From Chara braunii (taxonomy: Eukaryota > Streptophyta > Charophyceae > Charales > Characeae), in assembly GCA_003427395.1 (NCBI GenBank), contig BFEA01000060.1:2476233-2540232 (forward strand): DNA of 64,000 bases, written 5' to 3'. Shown piece after piece: positions 21,985 through 32,236 of the stretch (the stretch's first letter is position 1; every line of letters starts with the position of its first letter). The translations under genes and the position numbers were made by a program. The notes beneath the pieces were generated by a model, which was given only the letters and a program-made list of their open reading frames with translations, was not told the DNA's origin and did not search any database.

Positions 21985-22403
21985 TTTTTTTTTTTTTTTT
22001 TTTTTTTTTTTNTAAACCCTGATATTTCCAATAAGAAGATTGAGGCCGGGGTCCTCATCGGTTCTCAACTTCTCACTAAAGTGAACCGAGAGTCGTAACG
22101 TAATTTTGTAACAGTGAGTGAAAGGAGACCGGCAGCCTTTTCCCTGTTTTTCCTATTGGAGGATGCAGGCAGTAGTAGAAGCCCCACATCGGCCACCAGC
22201 CTCATTCCATGAAGAAGCTTTCGATCCCCTCCTAGTGAAGGGAGAAAGGTATATTCATTGTTGCAACACAAAATACATGCCAGGGTTGGAGCTGGAGGGC
22301 CTCCCATTTTGATGTTCACATCCTCTTTAAGCATGTGAGAGGCGGCCTTAGTGTAGGTGTGCTGCAAGCCAAAGTTAACATACTCCTCATACATAGGGGA
22401 CAA
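21985..22403 (-). pseudogene. Penelope-like RT fragment with poly(A) tail
   Basis: The T-run to 22013 (with one N) and the following TTGAGGCCGGGGTCCTCA motif match 7266-7360. Upstream on the minus strand (22403-22065) is an RT fragment with MGGPPAPTLACILCCNNEY in the position of the PLE motif IPMGKSTSPLFACIMC, and RLVADVGLLL in the position of RLIDDVSIF. The first catalytic aspartate is alanine here, so it is inactive. Only about 110 codons remain. Confidence 0.65.
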
Positions 22404-22414
22404 CTCTCCTCCTC

Positions 22415-22590
22415 CTTCCTCATGGCCTCATAGGTAAGGACCAAGTTGTCCTCTGCCCTTACGTGGCCTTCCTCATAGCCTCATAGGTAAGGAAGGACCA
22501 AATTGCCCATTGCCCTTACCTGGCCTTCCTCATAGCCGCATAGGTAAGGACCAAATTGTCCTTTACCCTTACCTGCTAGGCTGGTAGGCA
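22415..22590. repeat. Three tandem 52-58-bp repeats
   Basis: The block CCTCATAGCCTCATAGGTAA...CCAAATTGTCC...CCCTTACCTGG occurs three times in a row with small indels. Confidence 0.85.
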
Positions 22591-22690
22591 ATAGTTGTCC
22601 CCTTGACTTTTTTTCTAAGTAACTGTAACCCATCCCTTTTTTTGACTGAGTGGCGTAGAGGAGGAGGTCTGTAGCGTGAAATTCTGCTTC

Positions 22691-22717
22691 AGGGTTTAGG
22701 GTTTAGGGTTTAGGGTA
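22691..22717. repeat. Interstitial TTTAGGG telomere repeats
   Basis: Between three and four copies of the plant-type telomere unit. The same array occurs at 27171-27198. Confidence 0.9.
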
Positions 22718-22819
22718 CATTGTTATTCTGAGTACTATCTCTCCATGCCCTTTCCCCGATTGTTTCTAGCAAGCATTGCTCCTCTTCCTCTTCTGTTCAC
22801 ACTTATTTTGTCCTTCCCT

Positions 22820-22960
22820 TTTTGCATATAGCATTCAAACCACCAGCACCTTTCCGCCTCTCACGGACTTGTGGTTTGAATGCTATATGCATATAGCATT
22901 CAAACCACCAGCACCTTTCCGCCTAACCAGCTGGCCCCTCCCTTTTTGCATATAGCTTGA
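22820..22960. repeat. Short direct and inverted repeats
   Basis: GCATATAGCATTCAAACCACCAG appears at about 22825 and 22888, with an inverted copy of GGTTTGAATGCTATATGC between them. The CCACCAG part resembles the ends of the TA MITE family seen at 35658-35810. Confidence 0.6.
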
Positions 22961-23262
22961 AAAACGAATACGTGCCGGTTAACACGGCCGTCGGGGAAGG
23001 CCTGGCAGTGCAATGGGGAAGCAAAACGTTTGGCCCAAGGAAAACTGCCAAATGGAGTAGAAATACTCCCGCTGGTTCATTTTGTGGGCGGACACAAACA
23101 AATGACAGGGGACATAAGACCCCGCCTCTCACGGACTTGTGGAAAGTTCGGGACGTGCCGGCTGGACGAATCTGAATGGAATCACGGTTCCTGATGAATC
23201 TTTTTTGTCTTTTTTGTCCTTTTGTTTTAGCGCTTTCTTCATTTGCCCGTAGGTGAGACACC

Positions 23263-23424
23263 GGGCCTTGCTGCACTACTCTCCACATGCACAAAAGACA
23301 AAAAAGATGGCAATGTAGCTTTCCATGTTCTAGCGGTGGATTCAGTCTCAGTTTGCACCTCTTTTTTTTTCTTTTTTTTTTGTTGTTGTTGTTTGCACAT
23401 TTGGAGAGTTGTGCAGCGAGGCCC
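23263..23424. mobile_element. MITE, GGGCCTCG-type ends, 162 bp
   Basis: The left end GGGCCTTGCTGCACTACTCT and the inverted right end GGGCCTCGCTGCACAACTCT match with few changes. Flanking trinucleotides are ACC and ACT, a plausible decayed 3-bp duplication. It is closest to the copy at 26502-26601, sharing CATGCACAAAAGAC inside. Confidence 0.7.
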
Positions 23425-23869
23425 ACTATCAATCTTTTTCATTTTTCCGTTCTTCTTTTTTTCACCTTTCTTGTGGTGGTTTGCCGGTAGCTGAGGGCCG
23501 CCTCACACAGGGGTCCTTTCACTACTCACAAAATGAGATGAATATTGCTCTGGAACATGGAAAGGTACACAACCATTTGTTTTGTGTTTTGCCCGTGGCT
23601 GAGGGGCTACTAACAACTATTTTCTTTTTTCTTTTTTGTCAATCATGTCGGCGGGCTGCTGACAGCACTGACGGGACATTATGTCCTTTTTTGAAGTTTT
23701 TGCTTCATTTTTTGCTTTTCTCTCTTTCAGGAAGATGAATCTCGGCCGTTTCTAAGGTGACTCCCTGCCGGAAACGGGGAGCAGGTACAGTCCTTGGTCA
23801 TTTCAGGGCCGCAGCACTTTCTTTTTTTCTTTTTTTTTTTCTTTTTCTTTTTTCCCCCTTGCAGATTGT

Positions 23870-24277
23870 GGGCCTCGCCACACCACTCTTGAAACGGGGA
23901 AATATGTCAAGAGCTGTCAGACGTTCTCAAGAGTTGGGTTTTCAAGAGTTTTCGCCCCCTCGCCACACAGCACTCTCGAAAGGGCCATGCCGTTGGACAC
24001 AGGATGAAAAAAGACAGTCATACAGCTTTGTTTTTTTTGCATGGCGTCAGAATAACGGCCTGACAACTCTTGAAAATCGAAAGTCCGTCAAGGGTGCGGC
24101 CAAGGACGCTTGGAAACGCATGCGTTGCAGGCTGGGGCTTCCAATATTTCAAGAGCTGCTCTTGAAAGGGTTTCAAGAGCCACTCTGACAGCTCTTGACT
24201 GCCCCAAGTGTCAAGAGGCTGTGTGGCGATGCAGCAACTCTTGAAAAAGAGTTTTCAAGAGTGGTGTGGCGAGGCCC
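23870..24277. mobile_element. MITE, GGGCCTCG-type ends, 408 bp
   Basis: Perfect 25-bp inverted ends begin GGGCCTCGCCACACCACTCT and are flanked by TGT on both sides (23867-23869, 24278-24280). The interior carries several TCAAGAG/CTCTTGA units in both orientations. No transposase is encoded. The 3-bp duplication and G-rich end suit PIF/Harbinger-type MITEs. Confidence 0.85.
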
Positions 24278-24280
24278 TGT

Positions 24281-25570
24281 ATCTGACTTTACTTCTAGCC
24301 AGGCCAGGAGCTGTACACGAGTGATAACAAGGAAAAGACTGCCGTGTCTCGTTCCAGCTCCCAGGGGCAGGTCTTCCGTAACGGGGGGCGGCACTCGTGC
24401 CAGCCAACAAATGTCCCCCCATACTGGTACCCTCCCCCTCCAGGCTCGGCAAAAATTGACGCTCAGGGCACTTTTAGGCTCGGCATCAATAGCTGAGAAA
24501 GGTACTGGCGGTTCAATAACCCATTCGGCTGCTCGTTGGATAGACAGGTGGGGCACTTTAGTCAACATTTCCTTGGTATCAAATGTAGCTGTTAGCAGCA
24601 TTCCATCAGGACACCACCTATTGCCTATTGGCATGATGAAAGAGAGCGTGACTAACCCTCTTCGTGGACTTCATGTGGAAAGTGGCTGGACTCAGGTGGG
24701 GGGGAACCAGATCGAGATCATAAGGTCGATGGCCCTAGAGATCAATCGACTAGCTTTTGCACAGTCGGTTCCGCAAAGGACAGACAGGTGGAGGCCTCCA
24801 CCTGTCGATGTCTTTATACTTGGGTAGCGCATAGCATGACCCGATCTTATCGCAAATCTGCCGATTGGCAAGTTTTGCCATACCCGTCCTCTCGGACTCG
24901 GATTTCCATCGACTCAAAATAGAAACGTCATTGACAGAAATTATGGTAAACCTCTTATTTTTTAAGTTGTTTAGATTTCTAATTTATTTTCGCAAGATAA
25001 TTTTGTTGATGCAAGCTCGTAGACTTTGTGAAAGCATACAGTGTCCGTTTATATGATTGGAAATACATGAACGGAAGAGCTTAAACTGGTCCAGGAGCTT
25101 AATCAGCAGGTGCGAAGCACAAAAAGTCATAATCGGATCTCTTTCGTAACTTCGTCGTAAGTACTAAGTACCCAAATTCATGCCGGGAAATGGAAGGGAC
25201 AAAATCAAGGCTCTTGGGTAAGGCGCAAAGAGCACGGAAAAGTATAACGAAGAAGCATTATACACCTGAGACTCGCCGAGCCGGGCCCCCTGTTTTTCGG
25301 CAAAAACAACATAAGAAGTCAGACAATACTACAATGTCATATCATCATATGTATACGTATCCCCTGGACAGGACAATGATCAACAGGGACCCAAACGGAT
25401 CCTTGACGCCTGTCCTTCCATTTGCAATTGATTATTTTATTAACACATCCATTACCGTGTCATGCCACACGAGGAAGTTCATGCACTGCGGTGGAAGGCG
25501 AAGATGCATAACTGCAGCTGTAATAGCTTGGCCAATCGACACACCATGCCTCCCTTTTTTTTTGTTTCTT
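24281..25570. other. Unassigned DNA
   Basis: A 210-codon open frame (24195-24827, plus) starts inside the MITE and has no recognisable domain; I treat it as chance. No other feature was seen. Confidence 0.3.
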
Positions 25571-25576
25571 TTTTTA

Positions 25577-25739
25577 AACCACCAGTACTTCTTAAACCCG
25601 TGCCCGTATACAAGCCACGATTCTAGGAAATGTACAGACCACTACAGGAGCGGCAGAGCGCCCAAATTTGTCCGACTAGAAACGTTTCTAGTACTTTCTA
25701 CTCCATTTTTTTCCGCGGCCGATAGCTGGCCCAAGCAGG
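25577..25739. mobile_element. TA MITE, AACCACCAGTACTT family, truncated
   Basis: The left end AACCACCAGTACTT follows TA (25575-25576). The interior matches the copies at 35658 and 44232 in reverse orientation, including GCGCCCAAATT and CGGCCGATAGCTGGCCCAAG. The right terminal inverted repeat is lost. Confidence 0.75.
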
Positions 25740-26501
25740 GTTGTCATTCGGGGATCCCCGGGGCCCGAGCCAGGGTTGGGGTTTGACCCCCGGACCCCCG
25801 CTGCCCGCCGCCACCCTGCCCCTGCCCCAACCCCGGCAACCAAAAGACCGGACACCTGCATGGATGGGGACATCAACAGAATGGATCGTCATTACAAGAG
25901 ACGAGTGACAAGCTGCGGCCGCACACCAGAAGGAGCCACATGGAACCTGAAGGGAAGAAAGAAAGAGTAGTGGAAAACACAAAGTGTCACAGTTAATGAC
26001 TCCTTTGGTCGGGTCCCTGGATGATCTTCCAGTGGTGGTCAGAGCTATGAGCAAGAGAGACAATGACTGATGAGACACTGCGCATAGTATGAGAAAAGGT
26101 TGAAGAATTTTGGGCAATAATTGGATGACCCCCTTTGACGGATGGAGCACGCTAACTGCACACCAAATGCATATGTTTGCCCCTCCTCACCGACTGATCA
26201 GGCTGGGAACGCCAGGGTCGATATGAAATCTGGTTCGGCGAAATGGTTTGAAAGTCAGCCGAGCTGGTGGCTTAACATGAATCATGTCTGTCCATGTCTG
26301 CCTCTTATGGTATACCCACACCAGAGACATCGCTGGATGTATCGGACAACAATAACATCCAAATTCAGTCCAAGAAGCCCTAGCGCAAGTATAACTTAGT
26401 ATGCGTCATGGAAGATGCTCTCATTCTTCGATGAAAGCTGCAGATGATTATCTGTTCATGATGACAGTAATCTGGTTGTGTGAGCTAGTTGATGATATAG
26501 A
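25740..26501. other. Unassigned DNA
   Basis: C- and G-rich near 25740-25860, otherwise unremarkable. No gene recognised. Confidence 0.3.
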
Positions 26502-26601
26502 GGGCCTCACTCCACATAACTCTCGACATGCACAAAAGACAAAACATATGGCAATGTATCTTTCCAAGTTTGCACATTTCGAGAGTACTGGAGCGACGCC
26601 C
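26502..26601. mobile_element. MITE, GGGCCTCG-type ends, 100 bp
   Basis: The left end GGGCCTCACTCCACATAACT and the inverted right end GGGCGTCGCTCCAGTACTCT are diverged copies of the GGGCCTCG family. The interior (CATGCACAAAAGACAAAA) matches 23263-23424. Confidence 0.65.
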
Positions 26602-27170
26602 ATATCGATAGCCCGAAATCGCCTTGTTCATCACTTCTGTCATCCATTGTGCCACAAAAATACAAGAACTTGAAAAAAGAGGAATGGGGTACCAGCTCTT
26701 TTTTTTTTTTTTTTTTTTTTTTTTCCTTCCACATAGTTTTAATATTCCAAATTATTCCTGTCGGATTGGTGGAGGCAGGAATGAAGGAAGCGCTGACAAC
26801 CCTCTGCCACATAGTGACGAGTTGCTGTGGATACGGGTGATTGCCTCATGTCTCCAGGCCCTTCACAAACTAGGACTCTCTGTAAAACATGTCGCGTGGC
26901 TTCCCTCATGGCTGCAAAGCCACACGGCGCCGCACATCAATATTCAAGGCCTAAAAAAAAAGAATAATAATAAATTCAAGGCCTCTGTTTGACTTCAACA
27001 CCAGGTGTTTGCCAATATTTCTTCCGTCTGGCTCTAGCTGCAGCATAGCATAGCGTATAGCAATGATAGCATTGCCTATTTGCTTGCTATACAATGTACA
27101 CACATACACGCACATTGCACAGGGAGGTTGTGATGGAAATTTTTCACTTATAAAGACTAAAGTTTCCAGT
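26602..27170. other. Unassigned DNA with T-run
   Basis: Contains a T-run (about 26699-26724) and a short AGCATAGC-rich stretch near 27045-27095. No gene recognised. Confidence 0.3.
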
Positions 27171-27198
27171 TTAGGGTTTAGGGTTTAGGGTTTAGGGC
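27171..27198. repeat. Interstitial TTTAGGG telomere repeats
   Basis: Three to four TTTAGGG units, about 30 bases before the U6-like sequence. Confidence 0.9.
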
Positions 27199-27229
27199 CT
27201 TTAGGGCCTTTTGGCGTATGGCATCGCTC

Positions 27230-27337
27230 AGGCGGGACTTCCGTAAAAATTGGAACGATACGATACGGAGGAAAGAAGATTAGCATGGCCCCTGCGCAAG
27301 GATGGCACGCATAAATAGAGACATTGTCCAAATTTTT
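27230..27337 (+). ncRNA. U6 snRNA pseudogene
   Basis: The sequence aligns with eukaryotic U6: a 5' part resembling GGACAUCCG, then AAATTGGAACGATAC, a damaged ACAGAGA region, AAGATTAGCATGGCCCCTGC, GCAAGGATG, and an ending GTCCAAATTTTT. A roughly 10-base insertion falls in the ACAGAGA box, which pairs with the 5' splice site, so it is unlikely to function. No plant snRNA upstream element or TATA box is seen in the 60 bases before it. Confidence 0.8.
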
Positions 27338-27529
27338 AGGGAACGGGGTTTTGTAAGCAGTAGAGTGGCCTTGTCGTCACGATCTGTTGGGATTCGGGCC
27401 TTTGTTCCAGAAAGAAAAAAGAAAAAAAACTTTAGGCTTATGTATATAGTTCAGGTCTTGTCTGTTATAATCAAAGTTTTGTCCATGGCCCCATCTTCTC
27501 TCCCCTTTCCTCTCTACCCCTCTTCCCTA

Positions 27530-27634
27530 CAGTCTTCCCCCGAATACAACGCACGGTCATTATAGCTGAAGTTAGACTGAAAGATACACCAAATTCGGCT
27601 ATAATGACCGTACGTTGTATTCGGGGGAAGACTG
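27530..27634. mobile_element. Palindromic TA MITE, 105 bp
   Basis: The ends CAGTCTTCCCCCGAATACAA and their near-perfect inverted copy make almost the whole element a hairpin of about 40-bp arms, flanked by TA (27528-27529, 27635-27636). It is exactly as long as the copies at 41659 and 46743. TA duplication and a CAGTC end suit Tc1/mariner-type MITEs. Confidence 0.9.
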
Positions 27635-27639
27635 TAGGC

Positions 27640-28040
27640 TTAGGCTTCCCCTGCCCTACCTTGCCTTACCTCTGGGGCCTGGGGTCCCATCAGCAAAGAT
27701 GATTGGATTTTAAATTTTAATTCTTGAATCTGGACGATGCTGTGGAAAGATGCAGAGAATTGCGATTGATATGCTTTTTCTGCATCCATCCCGATTCATG
27801 AATTAAACCCAATCCTCATTGCTGATGGGACCAGGCCCCTGCTCTGCTCCCTTCGATTGTGCTGTTGTTGTGTATACAGAAGTTGGCAAGTAAAAAAAAA
27901 GAAACGCAGTGACATTTTAAAATTTTAATTATTTATCACAATTATTAATATTGATTTATTATCCCATTAATTTTAAGATCACAAGCAGAAGTTTACGAAG
28001 ACGTTTTGAGTTTTCCCTTTCATGTTCTACTAAACATGTG
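27640..28040. other. Unassigned DNA
   Basis: A weak inverted match exists between 27690-27730 and 27785-27835 (GATGGGACC / GGTCCCATC), which may mark another small hairpin element. Nothing else was seen. Confidence 0.3.
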
Positions 28041-28043
28041 TTA

Positions 28044-28157
28044 GGGGCTCGCCGCACCACTCACCAAACACCGACCTTTTTGAATGAATCAGGACCATAT
28101 CCGCTCTGCATACATCGAAAATGTTGGCGTTTGTCGAGTGGTGCGACGACGAGGCCC
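28044..28157. mobile_element. MITE, GGGCCTCG-type ends, TTA duplication
   Basis: The left end GGGGCTCGCCGCACCACTCA and the inverted right end GGGCCTCGTCGTCGCACCAC are flanked by TTA on each side (28041-28043, 28158-28160). TTA is the classic PIF/Harbinger target. Confidence 0.8.
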
Positions 28158-28160
28158 TTA

Positions 28161-29097
28161 GTTGGAAATCGGTGAATTCCATAACAGAAGCGATGTACTT
28201 CCTCAGGCTTGGGGCTCATGCCGAATGTGTTGCGCTATTGTTTGAATCTTTTGCTCCAGGTTAGACTGGGATACAATGCCGCTGTGTGGCGCTGGCGCAA
28301 AAAGGCGACATCGTCATCCATTTCCTGCCCGAGCCCTGCTGCCATCATCATTGCTGTCGTCGCCTCGAGCATTGTAGTTGCGATACACCGATGCCACTGC
28401 AGCACTGATACGGCGGCATTACTACAGTGCTACCTCGTTGTGAAAGATCGGCAAGAAACAGTCGATTTGATCGTAGATTTGTCCTCCACGACATTTCCTG
28501 CCCTCTCAACTTGGACCGAATGCCTGCCAGTCTGCGATCGTCGCCCCCCCCCCCCCCCCCCCAAACCAACCAACCCGGCCCCAACCCCCTTTTTCCAGTA
28601 TCCCCCTCCCACACATGTAATAATGAACTACCAAGTAAGGTGCTGCTGGATTTCCATTCTCACTGTTTGCCTCATCTCCTCCCCATCCGCTCTTGCGCTT
28701 TACGGTTCTCCTCTCGTCCTTCAGCACCTATGGCCGTCTTTTCCGGAAGGTACGTTTATCCTTCTAAGACTTGTCTTTTCTCAGGTAAGTTTATCCTACT
28801 GAAAGTACTCAATCCAAAGCCTAGATTACGTCATGTCTATCACGGCGTAACATTCGTCATGTCGATGGCGTAACATTCGCCAGCTAATGTTCTTTGAGTA
28901 ACTTCAGCAGGGCCTCAGTATGAAATAGACACACTTCCAGGTTCTTTAGCCGTAAGGAGGAAAGCGTGTTGGAGTCGTATTATGTAAGGGACGCTGAAAA
29001 GCCGTGTTTTGGAAAATTGAATAAGCCCAAAAAGCAAAAACGAGAAAAAGAAAGACTTTTCCTGAGGTGGAGAAGGGACGTTACCAGATCAATAAGA
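28161..29097. other. Unassigned DNA
   Basis: Open frames at 28209-28802 and 28427-28873 overlap in different phases and contain a poly-C run (28545-28561). No domain is recognised. Confidence 0.3.
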
Positions 29098-29247
29098 AGG
29101 CTCGCCGCACGGCACACGGAACGAAAACGAAACGAGTGCATCTGCCCACCGAAGGTGGCAAAATACAGTCGTTACTATTTATAGCAAACCGATGAACCTG
29201 GCTATTTTCTGGAGGAAGATACATTCGTTTCCAGTGCGGCGACGCCC
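29098..29247. mobile_element. Probable MITE, GGGCCTCG-type ends
   Basis: The left end AGGCTCGCCGCACGG and the inverted right end GGGCGTCGCCGCACTGG, both leading to a GAAACGAA-like block, fit the same family. The 12-bp TAAGAAGGCTCG occurs at both borders (29093-29104 and 29248-29259), so the exact limits are uncertain. Confidence 0.55.
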
Positions 29248-29749
29248 TAAGAAGGCTCGTGTGGGTGCCTTTTTCGCTGACAGAAGCTAACTCTGGAATA
29301 GCCAAATAAGTGTCCAGAAATTCAGGAAAAGAACAAAAAGTTTTGGCGCAAAGTTTGGTCATCTCAAACCAGCACTACGCCCTGGCAAAACCGCGCCGCA
29401 TCAGGGCCTGTCTGTGGACAGCAGAGCCCGCAAATGGCTGGCCATGGCGGCGCCCAGCTGCCCGCAAATGCCCTCGAAAATCGGGCCAGGGCCTGTTGGA
29501 GGCCTGTGAGCACCAGACAGCAAAGATACCTCTGTGTGATCTTGATTGCCGATACAATCGACCAACTCACGAAACAGAGGTTGCAACTTTCTCCAGGAGG
29601 CAGCATAGTAGCCATAGCAGACACAAAAGTTGTCTTTTCGTAACTCTTTTTTTTCCAATGAAGTTTGTGAACTTAGAAAGTAAGGATCTTAAGAACAGTT
29701 GGATCAATGGTTTGTCGAGTTTCGTCCTCAGCAAGCGCTCCACACTCAC

Positions 29750-30040
29750 CTTGGTTGCCCGGGTGGGGCCCGGGCGAGCAAGAGCCACGGAAGGTCGCTG
29801 TAAAGAAAAACTCTGCCTCAGGAGGGTCGGGTCGAAATGCTTTGCCTCAGGGTCAGATAGAAATTACGCTGTGCAGAAAGATAAACCGAACAACTTCTGC
29901 CTCAGGGCCGGATCAAAATTCTTGGCCAAATTAAAAATTAAAATAAAAAATAAAAAAGAAAGTATGATTTTAATAATTATTTATTTATTTGTTTATTTTT
30001 GGCCTGGTCGGGCAAGCGATCCCGGGCCACTCTGGTAGCA
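29750..30040. mobile_element. CCCGGG-ended element, older copy
   Basis: Shares with 36439-36750 a block with CTGAACAACTTTTGCCTCAGG-type sequence, an AT-rich middle and the right end CCCGGGCCACTCTGGTAGC. The left end is eroded. Confidence 0.65.
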
Positions 30041-30620
30041 CATAGCTCCTCCACACACGAAAACCGGAAAAATGAAAATAAGAGACTCTGTGCGTCTGCC
30101 CTTTCTCTATCTGGACTGGGTCGGTAGGGCTTCCTGAATCGGCGGCCGCAGTCTACCGGGATCCCCAACCACCTGGCCAATACCACGGCTCAGCCTGGCC
30201 CGGGCGCCTTCTTTGAAAACTGGCAGGGCTGGATTTTGACATTCAACTTTGGCCTTCGTCCTCGAGGCCTCGCAAGAATATGTTCTTAACTTCAGCTTTT
30301 GGAAGTCTATGAAAAAAAAAAAAAAAGAAGAAGAAAGTAAAAAGTTAAGAACACCTATAAAATTCCTTCCTGGTAGCAGTGGCAGGTGAAACCTAGGCTG
30401 GGACCACCACTTACACCATAATGCTACTTGTTTCCGTAGCTCGCCAGCTGTCTAACCTATGGTAACTCAGTTAGTTGTTCAACAATGAATCAGGGAGTTG
30501 AGTACAATATATTTTGTCAGAAAAATAAAAACAATAAATAAATAAATAAATAATCTTTTGTCGCTGTTGAGTCATGTCACCACTACCATCCGGATTGACA
30601 TTCGATCATATCTTTGGTCA
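30041..30620. other. Unassigned DNA
   Basis: A- and AATA-rich runs at 30310-30330 and 30525-30552. No gene recognised. Confidence 0.3.
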
Positions 30621-30760
30621 ATGGTCTGTAGGACTGCTCTCATTGTGCAAGTTTTGTTTTTAAGCAGTCTTTCAATCGCGCTCGGGAAATATGGTCTGTA
30701 GGACTGCTCTCATTTTGCAAGTTTTGTTTTTAAGCACTCTTCAATTGCACTCGGGAAATA
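30621..30760. repeat. 70-bp tandem duplication
   Basis: ATGGTCTGTAGGACTGCTCT at 30621 recurs at 30691. The two copies differ at a few sites. Confidence 0.9.
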
Positions 30761-30921
30761 TTTTAATTTTTTTATCGGTTAAACCACCAGTACTCCGCCC
30801 ATACACCGGCCATGGAATAAATTTGAGTAGAAGCGTTTCTACTCGGATGACTTTGGGTGCTCCCTTAGGGTCTGATCCCACCACTACACTACGACTGTAG
30901 TCGCCAAAAAGCACTACAAAG

Positions 30922-32236
30922 ATGTCAGCGGCCGTGGCGGGACGAAAAAGAAAAATTGGATCCCACCAGGGCAACTTCGGTGCTTTTCCTGAACCCGCGG
31001 CGGTTCTTTGTGGGCTGTTGCAGAGGGCGGACGTTTTCGCCAATCGAAATGCTGCAAACGGACGAAAGAGAAAAAAAAAAACCATCACCGAGGTGGAACT
31101 ACGTGCAGCGGCGGACTTGATGGCAAAAGGAAAGGCACCAGCAAGTGAGGGTCTCCCAATAGAGTTCTACACAGCACACAGGAAGGTACTCGCTCCCCAC
31201 CTATTGGAAATCTATAACGAGGTACTGTCCGGAGGGTCCCTCTCCACGAACATGGCCTACAGAATTATCTCGGTGATCTACAAGAAGGGGAACAAGGAAG
31301 ACATCAGGAACTGGAGACCGATCTCCCTCTTAAATGTCTCTTACAAGATACTAGCTAAGGTACTTGCAAGAAGACTGGCTCGGGTGCTACCGGAACTAGT
31401 GGGAAGAGACCAAGCAGCGTTTGTTAGGGGTAGATCTATCTTTGATAATATTGTCACAGCAATGGAAGCCTTAGAGTTAGTGCAAAGAGAGAACCAAGAA
31501 GTGGCCATTCTTCTTCTAGATCTAGAAAAAGCCTATGATCGGGTGAATTGGGCGTACGTCCTCACGACGCTCAAACACCTAGGCTTCGGACCTAAATTTT
31601 TGGGTAGTTGCGATGTACGGGTCGTCTAAAGCGTCGGTCATGATTAACGGCCAAATCTCTGAGCCCTTTTCTCTCTCTAAATCACTCCGTCAAGGCTGCC
31701 CACTTGCCCCCCTTCTCTTTGTTCTGCAACTAGAAGTACTCCTTAACAATGTGAGAAGTCACCCCAGCATCCATGGCCTGAAGGTGTAGAACACGGAATG
31801 CAAAGTTAAGGCGTTAGCGGATGACCTCCTTGCGATCTCAGAAAACTCCCAAAGCTCCCTGGAGGGTCTCAAGAGCTGCTTAGTGGAGTACTCTCACCTT
31901 TCGGAGGCTGCAGTAAACTGGAACAAGTCAGTCTTCTTCTTACCTGCTCAGTATGCTCCTTCGGTGGAATTCGGGATGAAGAGAATCACGGACGGCTCGT
32001 CAGAGAGGTATTTGGGGGTACAAGTCGCCTTGGAGGACTGCAAAGGCATTCAGAATGACATACTCCAACAGAAGATCACCCAGCGTATTACCAGATGGGG
32101 AACAACCCCACACTTATCACTCTTCGGAAGAGCCATGGTATTAAATGTCGCCCTTTTCTCACTATTATGGTTCGTAGGAAGGGTCAAGCTCCTCAGCAAG
32201 CAGCTTTTCCAAATCGGTAAGAAACGCTGCAGCTAG
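30922..32236 (+). pseudogene. LINE reverse transcriptase, frameshifted
   Basis: The first frame (30922-31629) begins in Harbinger-like DNA; its first 53 or so codons are not LINE. It then gives RT motifs: KGKAPASEGLP, NWRPISLLNVSYK, RDQAAFVRGRSIFDNI and LLDLEKAYDRVNW (motif A aspartate present). A frameshift near 31612 moves to another frame carrying RQGCPLAPLLF (motif B), a stop at 31786-31788, and ALADDLLAI (motif C, both aspartates present). It then continues through RYLGVQVAL to 32236. The catalytic residues survive but the frame does not. Confidence 0.85.

Noticed and set aside
22415-22590. Tandem repeats as a CRISPR array.
   Set aside because: Only three adjacent units without unique spacers, in a eukaryotic sequence.
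24195-24827. 210-codon open frame as a host gene.
   Set aside because: It starts inside a MITE and shows no recognisable domain.
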